From Otis tarda (taxonomy: Eukaryota; Chordata; Aves; Otidiformes; Otididae): a stretch of 64,000 bases of DNA. The notes under the pieces are model-generated. The model was given only the letters and a program-made list of their open reading frames with translations. It made no database searches and was not told where the DNA came from. Below are positions 46,757 through 57,549 of the stretch, piece by piece; the first letter of the stretch is position 1; every line of letters begins with the position of its first letter. Location of the stretch: assembly GCA_026413225.1 (NCBI GenBank), contig CM048555.1, positions 81,847,785-81,911,784 of the forward strand, read 5' to 3'. Position numbers and translations under genes: made by a program.

Positions 46757-46968
46757 TGCGTTCGGAGACGGAGAGGAGGGGGAAGTGATACCTATAAGCA
46801 GCGTTCTCCAAGCTTTAATAGCTTTGGCCCTGCTTGCTCGCCGTGTTCTGGTGGCTTTTGTGCCGTTACCCAACTCCTCGCAAAGCGCGCGTTCCCCAGG
46901 AGATCGGTCGTGCTTCGGGGCTGCCAGACCTCCCTGCCAGGACCCTCCCAGACCCGCCGAGGTGAGAG
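46757..46968 (+). promoter_or_regulatory. CpG-rich patch ending in a splice-donor consensus
   Basis: About 16 CpGs in about 210 bases (for example gcgttcggagacgg, agcgcgcgttcc, gatcggtcgtgcttcggg, acccgccgagg). The patch ends with CCGAG then GTGAGA (GT at 46962-46963), a strong splice-donor match on the + strand. A CpG-rich first exon with a donor at its 3' edge is the pattern of many vertebrate promoters, including those of non-coding RNAs. The 46701-47102 open frame (133 codons) runs through it but has no recognisable domain. Confidence 0.3.
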
Positions 46969-46969
46969 C

Positions 46970-49683
46970 TAAGCCTCTTAGCCTGAGAAGTGATATTATC
47001 AGCTCTTTTCTCAGAGAAACCCCATTATGCCTGAATAGAGTCGGAGCAGGGAGGGCTATAGGCAAAGAGATGATAATGATTCCCTTTTTTGAAGCATCAT
47101 AAAAGAGAGACAGGACTTCGGCAAGAAACCTGAGGAGTTAAGAGGCAGGGCTGAGGTCTCAGTGGAGATGGGGTATTCTTCTTCCCCTCGCCGGGCCCTG
47201 GAGGTATTTTGGAGTGGTCAGAGCAAGAGGGGAGTCAGTAACTGCCCGCCTGATAAAGGGATCTTTGACTGCGGAAGGTGAGCACGGGGAGGAGGGTTTT
47301 CGCATTAGATCTGGGCCAGGGCCAATGGACTTAATCATCTTGGCTCCCAGGCTGGCTGCCGGTAGCTCGAAATCCTGCCCTTGTTCACTCAGCCGCGTTG
47401 GTGCTGGGAAAACATGAGTGAGGTCAGCAGAAGCCCTTGTGAATGGAGGGTGTTTTTCTGCTGCAGGCTGGAAGGAAGAGAGAGGGGGATTCAGACCCAC
47501 AGATTTCGGTGGCGGCGGCTGAGCTGGAAGGAAAACAAGGCTTTTCCTGCTGCACCAGCATGACGGGATTCAATCCATGGGGCCCTTCATGCTCTTCCCA
47601 CTAGGCAGAGTGCTCTGCAACAACCTTCCCATGGGATAAACACATGTGGGGCTTGGGGATGCGGCGGGATTAGCTGGCTTCAGCAGCACTGATGGCCTCT
47701 CTCTTCTCTTCTACAGCATCCCGCATCCACTCCCTTGTGTGGTCCCAGCGGTTGGAGTGATGCAATATTCATGGATTTGCCCCAGTGCTCCTCCAGCCCT
47801 TGCATCATCCTATCTGTTGGACAACATCTACAGCACCCAAACATGAGGGTCTGTAGGTCTGTGCTGTCTGCAAGCTCTCCAGTATTCCAGGCTGAGCTCT
47901 CGGTGTTACACAGCCGTGCCATGGCCACAGCAAGACCTTGCATGTTTGCAAAGCGATGGCAAACAAGGCTCTTCAGACCCTTGGGGCTCTTGTGTCTGAC
48001 AAGGTTTTTCTTCTGTTTTTGTGGCAAAGCACATGACAGTCCTTGTGTTGTGGGATCCAAGATGAAATTTACAGCCGTGGCGTAAGTGGTTTCAGATTGG
48101 TACCCAGCGACTCCACCTTCACAAGGCAAAGAAACCTTCACAAGGCAAAAAATTACTGCAGAGACAGCTGCTGAACTTGGTGGAGAAGTTGGAGGGGAAG
48201 TTCCCAAAAGCAGTTAAGGAAATATTGCATTGAGAAAGGAGAGAAAAGAAAGACTTGAGGAGAACACAAGTGGCTGAGGAAAGGACAGCAATAGTGCCTC
48301 TTGCATGGTTTTCACAACTGGATGCCACTTCACAAGCTCCTTCTGTCTTCTCGGTTGTGTGTTTGCAGTGAATGGGGAGCTGGAGTTGCAGGAGTCAAGG
48401 GCAGAAGCAAGGATGGTTCGCGGGGCTTGGAGTTAATGCCGGAGCCATGAACGTGTAGTGGTGGCACTGGAGGTTTGGAGAACCTCTCTGCTCTGCTGCT
48501 GCCAACAGCAAAGTATGCATCAGAACCAAAAATGATGCTGAAATTATAGCAAGTGGAAATTCTGATGGTTCCTCTTTGCGAAAGAGATGGCTCGGCACAG
48601 AAGCTGAAATAACCGGAGGAAGCAGAAGAAACCAAAGTGTCAGGAGCTGGAACGACTGAAGCTGGTTTGCAGAGGCTGGAGTCAAAACCTCAGGCAGAGG
48701 CTAACCTCTGTAGCCCCAGAGTTCGTACCAGAAGAGGGAGCGATTCCTGCTGTCAAGGGCAACGATGTGGCAAAGAGGAGAGGCAGGGAATCAGTAGTGG
48801 GAAAAGGAGGATGATAGGAAGGGGAGCCTTTTGCACGCTGCAGGGCATGTCTTGATAATAGAAAATAACTCTGGAAAGAATCTTGGGCCAGATCTCAAGT
48901 CAGAAGCAAATCTGAACTGTCTCGCAGAGGCGTTTGTCTGCTTAGTGACTTCCAGAGAAGGAACTACCTTGGCCTTTCATACCGGGAAGTTCTCCTCCCT
49001 CTCTACCTTGAAACTCTTTCATTGAAAATTAAGTGTAACACTCCTCCTTATGTACCACAGTCATGGAGAAGACTTTTATTGATGGAAGCCTTAAAAACCA
49101 GCAGACAGTAAGAACAGGAGTAAATAAACTTCTACACAGAATCTGCCCCATGCTTAACCTGTGGATCCAGAAGAGGTTGTCTGCTTCTGTCATGGAAGAG
49201 GGAAACTGAAATTAAGCCCATCTATGCTTACTTCTGCTCCAGCACTTTATTTCTGGACGCCCCCAAATATAAACCATCATTATCATTTGCATTTCACAGT
49301 GGGGGAAATGAGCCATACAAAAGGAAATCATCAGGCCATGCAAGAAGCCAGGAACAATGCAAGTTCCATAGCTTTCCTTTCTTGAGAATCTATGGATGTG
49401 TTTCTCCACTTCCTCATTAAGATTTTCAATGATTGCTCATCACAGCCCAAAGAAGTTACCCAGTAATTCCTGCTTCCAGCCCACAGCTTCTGTTCAGTGG
49501 CATTCAAAGCCTGTAAAAGAAATAACTTTTCACCCAGTACTCTTGCAGCATGAGGCCACCAAGAGCACTTGGAAATACCTGCATTTCTAAGTAGGTTAAG
49601 TAAGAAGGTTAAGTCCTTTTCCAAGAAGGTCAAGTACTAATAAGAAGTTAATGGCATTTATAAAGAGTTTTCTCTGCAAGGGT
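46970..49683. other. Non-coding stretch, no gene seen
   Basis: No recognised family. G+C is above average from 47150 to 47520. A short duplication of about 19 bases (ccttcacaaggcaaa) occurs at 48116-48151. Open frames of up to 175 codons overlap on both strands and show no domain. Confidence 0.5.
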
Positions 49684-49684
49684 A

Positions 49685-49914
49685 TAGAATAATAGAATCA
49701 TAAAATCCTTGTTGGAAAAGACCTCTAAGATCATCAAGTCCAGCCATCAACCCAACACCACCATGCTCACTAAACCATGTCCTGAAGTGCCGCGTCTACA
49801 TGTTCTTTGAACACCTCCAGGGATGGTGACTCCACCACTGCCCTGGACAGCCTGCTCCAGTGCCTCACCACTCTTTCCATAAAGAAATTTTTCCTAATAT
49901 GAAATTTTTCCTAT
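49685..49914 (-). mobile_element. CR1 LINE 3' region, antisense
   Basis: The + strand reads the inverted CR1: agaataatagaatcataaaa, ccttgttggaaaagacctct, aagatcatcaagtccagcca, caacccaacaccaccatgct, cactaaaccatgtcctgaag, cacctccagggatggtgact, ccaccactgccctggacagc and ttccataaagaaatttttcc. This is the catggtttagt subgroup, related to the copy at 15374. The last bases are duplicated (gaaatttttcctaatat then gaaatttttcctat), a small internal repeat at the truncated 5' end of the element. Confidence 0.9.
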
Positions 49915-49915
49915 G

Positions 49916-52785
49916 TACTCATAAACAGATTCCTGCATCATACCAGCAGCAGATCTGGGCTATACAGCATCCTGGGGAGCAGTCCTCAGCCAGCCTTTTG
50001 AGCATCTTAACAAGTGAGGAGTCATCCACCCACCCAAAGCTGCACCAGAAAGAGAATTCTCAGCCCATCCTGAGCAGCTGGAAGGATGCACCATGAACAA
50101 GACTGCCTGACACAGATGGGAAGGGAACCAGAGCCTCAGCCTTGCAGCAGGACTGCCTTGGTCAGGGATCCAGCCAACTGCCGAACGGACCTCCCAGTGC
50201 CACACATCTGCTGGATAGTGGCCGTTCCTTTCCTTGGTGGTCACTTTGCGTGCTGGAGGGAACTTTTGCAGCCAGGAAAGGAAGAAACAGGATTACTCCA
50301 AACCTAGTATGTGCTGTGTGGGAGATGAAAGCTACCTTGTTGTGATACTGACGTCAGAGGAGGTACCAGGACCTAATGGAGTGTCCAAATTTGGCCAATC
50401 TACCCTGCACTTTAATAGGTAGCCTCTAAGCTGGTGGCATTGAAAAATCACATTAGATTGGACTGATTTGGAACAGGAAGGAAGGAGGCATACAGAAGGT
50501 CCCTTGGGGCCTCACCTCAAAGCCAATTTTAAGTGTCCTTCATAAAACAGAAAAGTGTTGCTGATGAAACCTTCCTCAGTGTTCTCTTCCCTGGAATGTC
50601 CTGAGTTGTGGCAAAGCTGCTCGTGCGATGCAGGACAGAGACGACAACTCCAGTCCCTTGCCAAGGAAAGACCCCAGGTGCCAAAACTCTGCTGTTGTCT
50701 GAGGTGCCTATAAGGGTGACATGATGAAATATATGTTGGGAATACTCAGATATGGGTGTGGGACAAGTCTACTGGGTGCACTAGGATATTGCTGGGAGAA
50801 GGATTTGGGTGTATATACTTGGAAATCCAGAAAAAGAGCTAAAGGCAGACTCGTTAGAGTGCTTATTTACAGACACATGTCCTTGGTCAAAAATAAATAA
50901 CAATCTGGAAGAGCCATGCAGGAAACATATGATGAAGCACCAGAAAGACAGAACAATGATCTGAGTCAAGAGTTTCCAGGAGACGTCGGCACTTCTTCTG
51001 AAACGGCGGACAGAGCACGCAAGACCTGCTGGAGTTTCTCTTCCAGCCCATTTGGAGCAGCTTCTCTTGGTCTGGATGCTTCCCAGGCTCCCATGACAAG
51101 ATCATACACCATGCTTCCCTTCCCATCTCATGCCGTTGGAATGAAAGGATGAAGCAATGGGCATGTGCTTTCTCACCAAGGTTCGTTAGCACTGGCCCTC
51201 CAGAATGCATTTTGCACATGTGGCAAGGAAAATCTACACTGATTTTTTTTTTTTTTTTAAAACAGCAACAACAAGGGGTCTGTTTTCTGTTTATCATTAA
51301 TTAAGCAGCTATGAGAACTATTTCCTTAGGACAGATTATAGTGTTTCAGTCAGCCATCGGGTTACCATTGTCAACTGAAATTAACATTAATTGCCTGCAT
51401 GATCTTGTCTAATGAGCTATCGGCTTCATTCTGTGCGGTGGTCATCACGGAGTGATTATTGTGAGCCTTGAGTTCACGTTATGTTTGAGATTATGTCCCC
51501 TTCTGCTCTCTGTCTGACAAACTGACAAGTACCGAGACACCATCTCAAGTTTGGTTGGGCATAAACCAGCATTAATTTTTCTGCTCACAGGAATGGTTTT
51601 CTGGCTGAAATTTTCTAAAAATTCCACCTTCTTTTTCTTCCCCAATTACCCAAAGGCAGCGATGCCTCCTTTGCAAAATAGCTAGCATGTTTTCGCCATT
51701 ACTGGTGAAAGTAGGACCAAGGCAGGGACCTGACAGGATCAGCTGCTCTCTGTGAGTGCACCTCCTTCGGCACTGCCCAGGATCCTGCACCAAAATGAGT
51801 GCAAGGGCAAGGCCGTCAACCTTACGAGGTTCAACAAACCCGCACCAGTGGGCCCCCATCTCCTCTGAGAAAAGGAGAGGCGACGACAAAAATCTAAGTG
51901 AGGTCTGCAGGCTCTAGCGTTTGGTGATGGAAGGCCAAACCTCAATGGCAACAGGCCACGCACAGATTGCGTACTCGCTTTGGGAGGCCCACAGCCCCTC
52001 GCCCTTCCTTGAGAGAGTTACAGAAAGGCACTTTGAGCTGAAACTCTCCTAGGATTAAAAAGAAAGGAAGCCCAACTCGCCAGAGTTTGCTTTTTGATTC
52101 GGTCTGACAAGCAGCGTGACAGAAATACGATGCAGCCTCTCCTTTTTCATATCAGTTGGGCTTCGATGGTTTCAAGGAGAGCGCACAAGCAGTCCGCGGC
52201 GTGGAGAGGAGACATAAATCACGCCCATAAATCAGGAGCCCGGGCTACCCGTACCAGCAGAGAGACAGGAGATTGCAGCAGGTGCACAGATTAGATCCCA
52301 TATTTCACTGCTCCCGTCACCACACCCTCTCCTGACTTTGCAAAGAGTTTGTGGAGGGAAGAGTCATTTTCTCCATTGCCTACAACGTGCAGCAGAGTTT
52401 TCTGCAGAAGCACAGGTCCACCCAACTGACCTTTGGGTCTGCAAACCAGATCTTAAATGAAAGGAAAGAGATAATTCTTCTAACAAGCAAAGAGCAGCAG
52501 GCTGAGTGGAAGGTCAACAGGGATCGTGGGGTCACCTGGTTTGAACTCAGGCCTAACACTACGTGAAGTCACCCAATTTCTCCCGGCTTCAGGCCCACTA
52601 AGTACGCTGTCAATCAAAACATGACATCCAATCAAGCCTGCTTTTCTCCAAAATTGGGGAATTCAACACTCCTCTTTGGAGCTTTGCGCAAGCATCTTTA
52701 CTCTCTCTGAGAAAAAAAAATTGTGTTGAATTTCTCTTTTGCATTTTTTTGGCTCCTGCAGTTCCTTAATATGCTCATCTCTGCT
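49916..52785. other. Non-coding stretch, no gene seen
   Basis: Unique DNA. It contains a T16 run at 51243-51258, a TAAT-rich candidate regulatory block at 51285-51490, and two CCATAAATCA-like words at 52217-52238 (Cdx/Hox-like ATAAA). Confidence 0.45.
51285..51490. promoter_or_regulatory. Candidate conserved non-coding element, TAAT-rich
   Basis: Repeated homeodomain cores in a short block: CATTAATTAAGC, AAATTAACATTAATTGCC, TCTAATGAGC and GTGATTATTGTG. Unique sequence without a repeat signature and without a coding frame. It follows a T16 run. It resembles developmental enhancers in composition, but this is inference only. Confidence 0.25.
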
Positions 52786-52787
52786 GG

Positions 52788-53264
52788 TGTCCTCATTTTG
52801 GCTAGGACTGAGTTAATTTTCACCTGAGCTGGGAGAGGAACTGGAGCTGGTGGCACCTGTGGCTGGGGGACACAGCTGGGATAGGTCATGGATTAGCCAA
52901 CAGCTGGGATGGGTTACCCAAACTGGCCCAAGGGCTGCTCCATCCCATGTGACATCATGCTCAGAGTATAAAGTGGGGATGGGGCTGAGGGGGAGGTTCC
53001 TGCTACTTTGGAGGGAGCTGGGCATCAGGATTCACTGTGAGCTATGGTACTGTATCTTACATGCTTAAGTATTTTCTGTTATTTTTTTGCTGTTGTTTTC
53101 CATCTTTGTTTTCTTTTCCTCTGTTCTTCTCCTAAACTGTTTTCATCTCAACCCAGGAGTTTTGCCTTCTTTTTTTTTTCCTGATTCTCCTCCCTACCCC
53201 ATTGCAGGGGGTGAGTGAGTGACTGTGTGGTATATTTGCTACTGAGTGGGGCTGAACCATGACA
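52788..53264 (+). mobile_element. Solo LTR of an avian ERVL-type endogenous retrovirus
   Basis: A 477-base single LTR fossil. It begins TGTCCTC, ends CATGACA, and so has the TG...CA termini of retroviral LTRs. The 5 bases on each side (gctgg and actgg) match at four of five positions, fitting the 5-bp target duplication typical of ERVL. Inside are blocks I recognise from bird ERVL LTRs: ggctaggactgagttaattt near the start, tgacatcatgctcagagtat followed by a TATAAA box at 52967-52972, ctgttttcatctcaacccag near the 3' end, and gggggtgagtgagtgactgt shortly before the end. No internal gag, pol or env sequence is present, so LTR-LTR recombination removed the body. A single LTR gives no internal clock; wear suggests tens of millions of years. 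Confidence 0.8.
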
Positions 53265-53265
53265 A

Positions 53266-54826
53266 CTGGTCAGGAAGGTCTGTCATCACCCAAGCTCTGT
53301 GCCACAATGCTATCCAAACACAGTTCTTCTGAACTTGTGATCTTCAGCTTTCTAACCCACATCAGGCAGCGTTAATCTCATGTTATCTTTAGATATCAGA
53401 AGTTAGAAGAGGTCAATCCCAGCTTCACGAGAAGATATTTTCCCTGGTTTTCCAACCAATACTCAATTTCTGCTGCCTCACCTGATGTTCATTGGTTCTT
53501 TAAATGCACCAAATCCCAGTGTCTGTCTCCACAACACTGTACTCTCTGCTCTGAGCCATTGCTTCATGGTTGGTGTCTTCAAGAATCCCATTAATCTCTG
53601 CTGCAAGTCCTCTCTGACCCTTAAATCCTATAAAGAGCTGCTGTCTCTTGGTCTGTCATTCTCTGGTTAGGACCTTCCTGCCTTTCTTACGCTTATAGAT
53701 GTGTGATTTTGCACCAGCATAGCAAGAAAATGCATTTTATTAACTCAGGCTCTGTATGATTGCCCAGCACTCATCGTTACTTGACTTTATCTGTTTATTT
53801 AAACTTTATCCGAGGGTTACGTAGGTATTTGTAGATCAACATTAAAAACATGGAGCATCACCAGGACTAGATGTCTGCAAACTTTCTTTAAAATCTTCTG
53901 CTCACTGTGATTTTTTTCCAGTGACATATGTGCCCTGAGACCTGGCAGCAGTTCTATCCTTGATACCTGAAGTATGGCATTACTGATCTCATTTGTTCAG
54001 TGAGAACCAAAGTGCAATGCTGAGTTGAACACTTTGAGCCACCAAAGAACGTGGTGTCTGTGAAGATACCTCGATCAGACAAACTTATTTGCTCATCAAA
54101 AAAAACAGAGTGTGTTTGCCAAAGTAGTGTCTCAAAAAAGCCCCAAAAACCTTCTACTGATGGACAAAAGCTGTCTTCTGTGACAAAAGTCAACTTCTAC
54201 AGTGACTGAATCACGTATCTGCTTTTCTGTTATTTTCTGTATGAGCTATATTGCCTTAATGACGCACAGGTACCCAGCTTACTCCAATTTCTGGCTCAGA
54301 TGGCCCAAAAGTCACATCCACGCTGTCGGCACTGCTTGAGTCTGTGACGACATCAGACACATCTGCGTTTTTATATGGACTACATGTTTTGTCCCCTGTC
54401 CTCAGCCCCAGGTCTCCTCTCTGACCGAGCCTGGAGACAGATCAATGCAGACAAGCGTTAGACTTTTCCTTGGGTTGAACTCTGGAGTGTGGCTGCCCAG
54501 CAGCACAGCTGCATCCTAATTTCCTCTGTTCAGGGCTATGGCCAAGTCCTGCCTGCAGAAAGTGAACCACTGGAGGGACAGCTTGGTCAAGACCAGAAAA
54601 AGTCTCAATGGATCCCTAAAGGATATTTTTCCTCCATTAAAATTTGAGCTGCTTTATTTTGCTGTGGGATTCACTGATTACTTTTTTCCTATTCCTTCTT
54701 TTCTACAAAATTCTGATATGCAAGCAGGTCATAGTGCAGTAAAGGGAAAATTAACAGAACTTATAAAATTATAGTTGAAGGATAAAGCAAATTTTGAATA
54801 CTGAATTTTGAAGTAGCAGTGCCATT
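53266..54826. other. Non-coding stretch, no gene seen
   Basis: No firm repeat or gene. A very weak 5S-rRNA-like string lies at 53391-53450 (see findings). Confidence 0.45.
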
Positions 54827-54827
54827 T

Positions 54828-55003
54828 CATAGAATCACAGAATAGTTAGAGTTGGAAGGGACTTTCAAAGCCCATCCAGTCCAACCCCCCTGCAAGGAGC
54901 AGGGACATCTCCAACCACATCAGGTTGCTCAGAGCCCCGGCCAACCTGGCCTGGAATGTTTCCAGGGATGGGGCACCCACCGTCTCTCTGGGCAGCCTGG
55001 GAT
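54828..55003 (-). mobile_element. CR1 LINE 3' region, antisense, avian subfamily
   Basis: The + strand reads catagaatcacagaatagtt, agttggaagggactttcaaa, cccatccagtccaacccccc, tgcaaggagcagggacatct, ccaaccacatcaggttgctc, agagccccggccaacctggc, ctggaatgtttccagggatg and gggcacccaccgtctctctg. It is the inverse of the elements at 8757 and 45933 and shares long near-identical blocks with both. Transcripts reading through could in principle pair with those copies. Confidence 0.9.
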
Positions 55004-55004
55004 A

Positions 55005-57355
55005 ACAGCGCTTTTCTGAAGATCCTGACTTCCCAGTTCTGGCTGGTATCGTGGATTGCCTGCATGGTCTTTGCAAAGCACTGTAGACCTGATTACCCAA
55101 AAAATCTAGAATCTGAGATTAGAGGCGTTCTGTCTTTGCAGATGTGGATCATGGTATCTCACTTTCCTCTTAACTGGGCATGAAAAGCCTTATCCGGTTA
55201 TTTCAAAAACTGAACACTTCAAAGCTTGACAGGGACTGCCTGGGTCATGAAAGGTGGTCACTGTATCCTTCACAAAGCCAACCACATACAACCCTTCATA
55301 AACAGACAAGTGTCCTTCTATTGTCCCTGCATTTCCTAATGAGAAGCTATTCCAGGGTTTCACTGTTGTGGTGACTTGTTCATGGCCAGTCTACCCCAAG
55401 TGTCCTTTTGGCTTTGAACATAACAGCTATTCTCTCCCCGAGATTGCTCTCAGCAGTCTGCATAGATTACCTTGCTTGAAAATTTAAACAAAGCTACTTT
55501 CTTCTCTTCTTTTGTGGCCAGATCTCCACTTCCCAGCCTTCCCCCTCACCTGCTCAGAGTTGGTTCTGAACACCAGCCATCAAGACTTTACACATTTTCT
55601 AGAGATGCCACCAGTGCTTTTTTTCGATGGCACTAAATCCACCTCTCAAGCAGAAACACTTCTGATGCAAAATTTTCCTTTTTTATCTCAAGTATTTTGA
55701 AATCCTCCCAATGAAGAAGCAATTCTGTACAGCAAGAGAAATATACAAACTAGATGAGCCATTTTCCTGCTGAAGCAGGTGGTAGGATACCATTTGCCAT
55801 CACTGAGTTAGAGGAAGGTGAAGCTAAGTGAATCTGGAAACCTCACCCCGCGTGTGTTTGTGAACTTGGAGTTGGAGGCCTCACCCATCATTGTGTAGAC
55901 TGGGATCAGCCACAGCTAACGTTTCTTTTGTGGACCCCCAAACTCCTGCCTTTTCCAAGAAAGTATGGGAAGAAAAAAGAAGAATGTCTTTAAAGTTAGC
56001 ATAGTAGGAGCTGCTGCAAGGTTGTTTTTATTTTTTTCTTATTTTTTTTTTCCTTAGGTGAATTTCAGTAAGGTGACCGCCAGTCTTGCACAAGCTACAG
56101 CTGCTGTAAATCCAAGCTCAAAATGTCAGAGTCGTAAACTATTTTGATGAAATGCCATCAAAGAAATCATATTTATCGGGATGATTTGTTGATACTGAAT
56201 ATCCAAACAGTTTGGAGTGCAGTAAAGTTCAGGGGGATGCAGGGATTTATGGCTCTCTGTTGCTGGGGTTGTTAATAACATTTCAGGAGACTAAACCAGA
56301 ATGTTCCAGGGACGCAAATGGTTCAAGCAGGGGAGGGACAAAGAGTTTCATAGCTCTGAAAAGAGCAAAGAGGTCATCAGTGTGTTTATGGAAACAGATT
56401 ATAGTCCCATTACACGAGGCAGCTCCCCAGACCTGAGGATGGGACTTACTCATCATGGCCATCATTTTTGGGTTTTTTTCACTTCTTTTAGAAACTTGGT
56501 GCTTTGAGGTGGGCCACGATGTTGGGAAATGCAACCCAGTGTTCTCACATTCCCTGAGCGGAGGGGCAGTAGGGACTTGTTACCTGTCCTCGTTTCTAAA
56601 GGAGTCTGGTCCTTCCAGAGCACTGGATTTCTCATTGCTTATGTAAACACCCTCCCCACCTTGGTCTCAGCCTCTGGATTGCTCTCAGTCCCAGGGACAG
56701 ACATTCACTCCAAGTTGCACAGAGCAATCGTATTACGTTGAAAGCAAGTCATTTTCTTCCCTTAATCCCTTTCATTGACCTACCCTTTGCCCCCTTGCTA
56801 CAAAGGAATAGTTTCTAGTTGCCTTCCTCCAGATCACTCATTGTTTCATGTTCTGCATCCTATTCCTTATCAGCGCTGATCGGTGATGTCATTCTGCAGT
56901 GTCGGCTGCATGTCCACCACAAAGGCCCGCCACGGTCTTGAACAGACGGTGAGTCATGTCTCAGCAGGACCTGGCGTGACCTGGAGCATGGAGAAAGGAA
57001 GAAGGTTTGTCCCAAGGAAGGTTTTCAAGGATGCTGTCTGGAATAAATGCAATTTGCTGCCCAGCTACTTGAGCCCTTGGTCACAGACAGGCAACACTGG
57101 GGTATGAAGGTGATGGGAAATCTGAGTCTTCCTCCAGTATAAATGCTGTGCACTTCCAAACCTTGGTTTTGTCCCAGTGAGGGAAGTCTTGACAGCTTTT
57201 GTAGGAAGGGAAGGCAGTTTCCATTCAGCTACAGCATAATCAAAAAGCACCAGCTGCCCTTTTCTCTCCTGCCTCCAAGGGGTGGTCACCGCCAAACAAT
57301 AGTTTGGGAAGCAGTTGTTTGCACAGCGGGATCCTAGATTATATTTGATCACCGG
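55005..57355. other. Non-coding stretch, no gene seen
   Basis: No recognised repeat. A T-rich tract at 56020-56055 ends in a splice-acceptor-like ccttag, with no supporting exon evidence. Confidence 0.5.
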
Positions 57356-57359
57356 TTCT

Positions 57360-57545
57360 CAGCAAGGAATGAATGGCCCCATTAAACATAATAAATACGT
57401 TTCAGGCGGAATGTTAAGTTGGTCAAATTTCCCATTAGATATGTTAATCGGTTAAAAAAAAAATGGGTTGCCTAATTGAATCGGGCGATTTGTGGGCTGT
57501 GTTGTCTCTCTTGGTGGGAAAAACAGAATAATTATTGTCAGAAAA
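57360..57545. promoter_or_regulatory. Candidate conserved non-coding element, TAAT-rich
   Basis: Contains CCCCATTAAACATAATAAAT, GTTAATCGGTTAA, CCTAATTGAATCGG and GAATAATTATTGTC, a dense set of homeodomain-like cores in unique sequence. There is no coding frame and no repeat signature. The call rests on word content only. Confidence 0.25.
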
Positions 57546-57549
57546 ACAA

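Noticed and set aside
47680-48207. A 175-codon minus-strand frame
   Set aside because: It overlaps a 116-codon + strand frame, has no recognisable motif, and its initiator context is unremarkable.
56020-56060. An acceptor-like tract ending ccttag followed by a GTAAG donor-like word 12 bases later
   Set aside because: The implied exon would be about 10-15 bases, with no supporting evidence.
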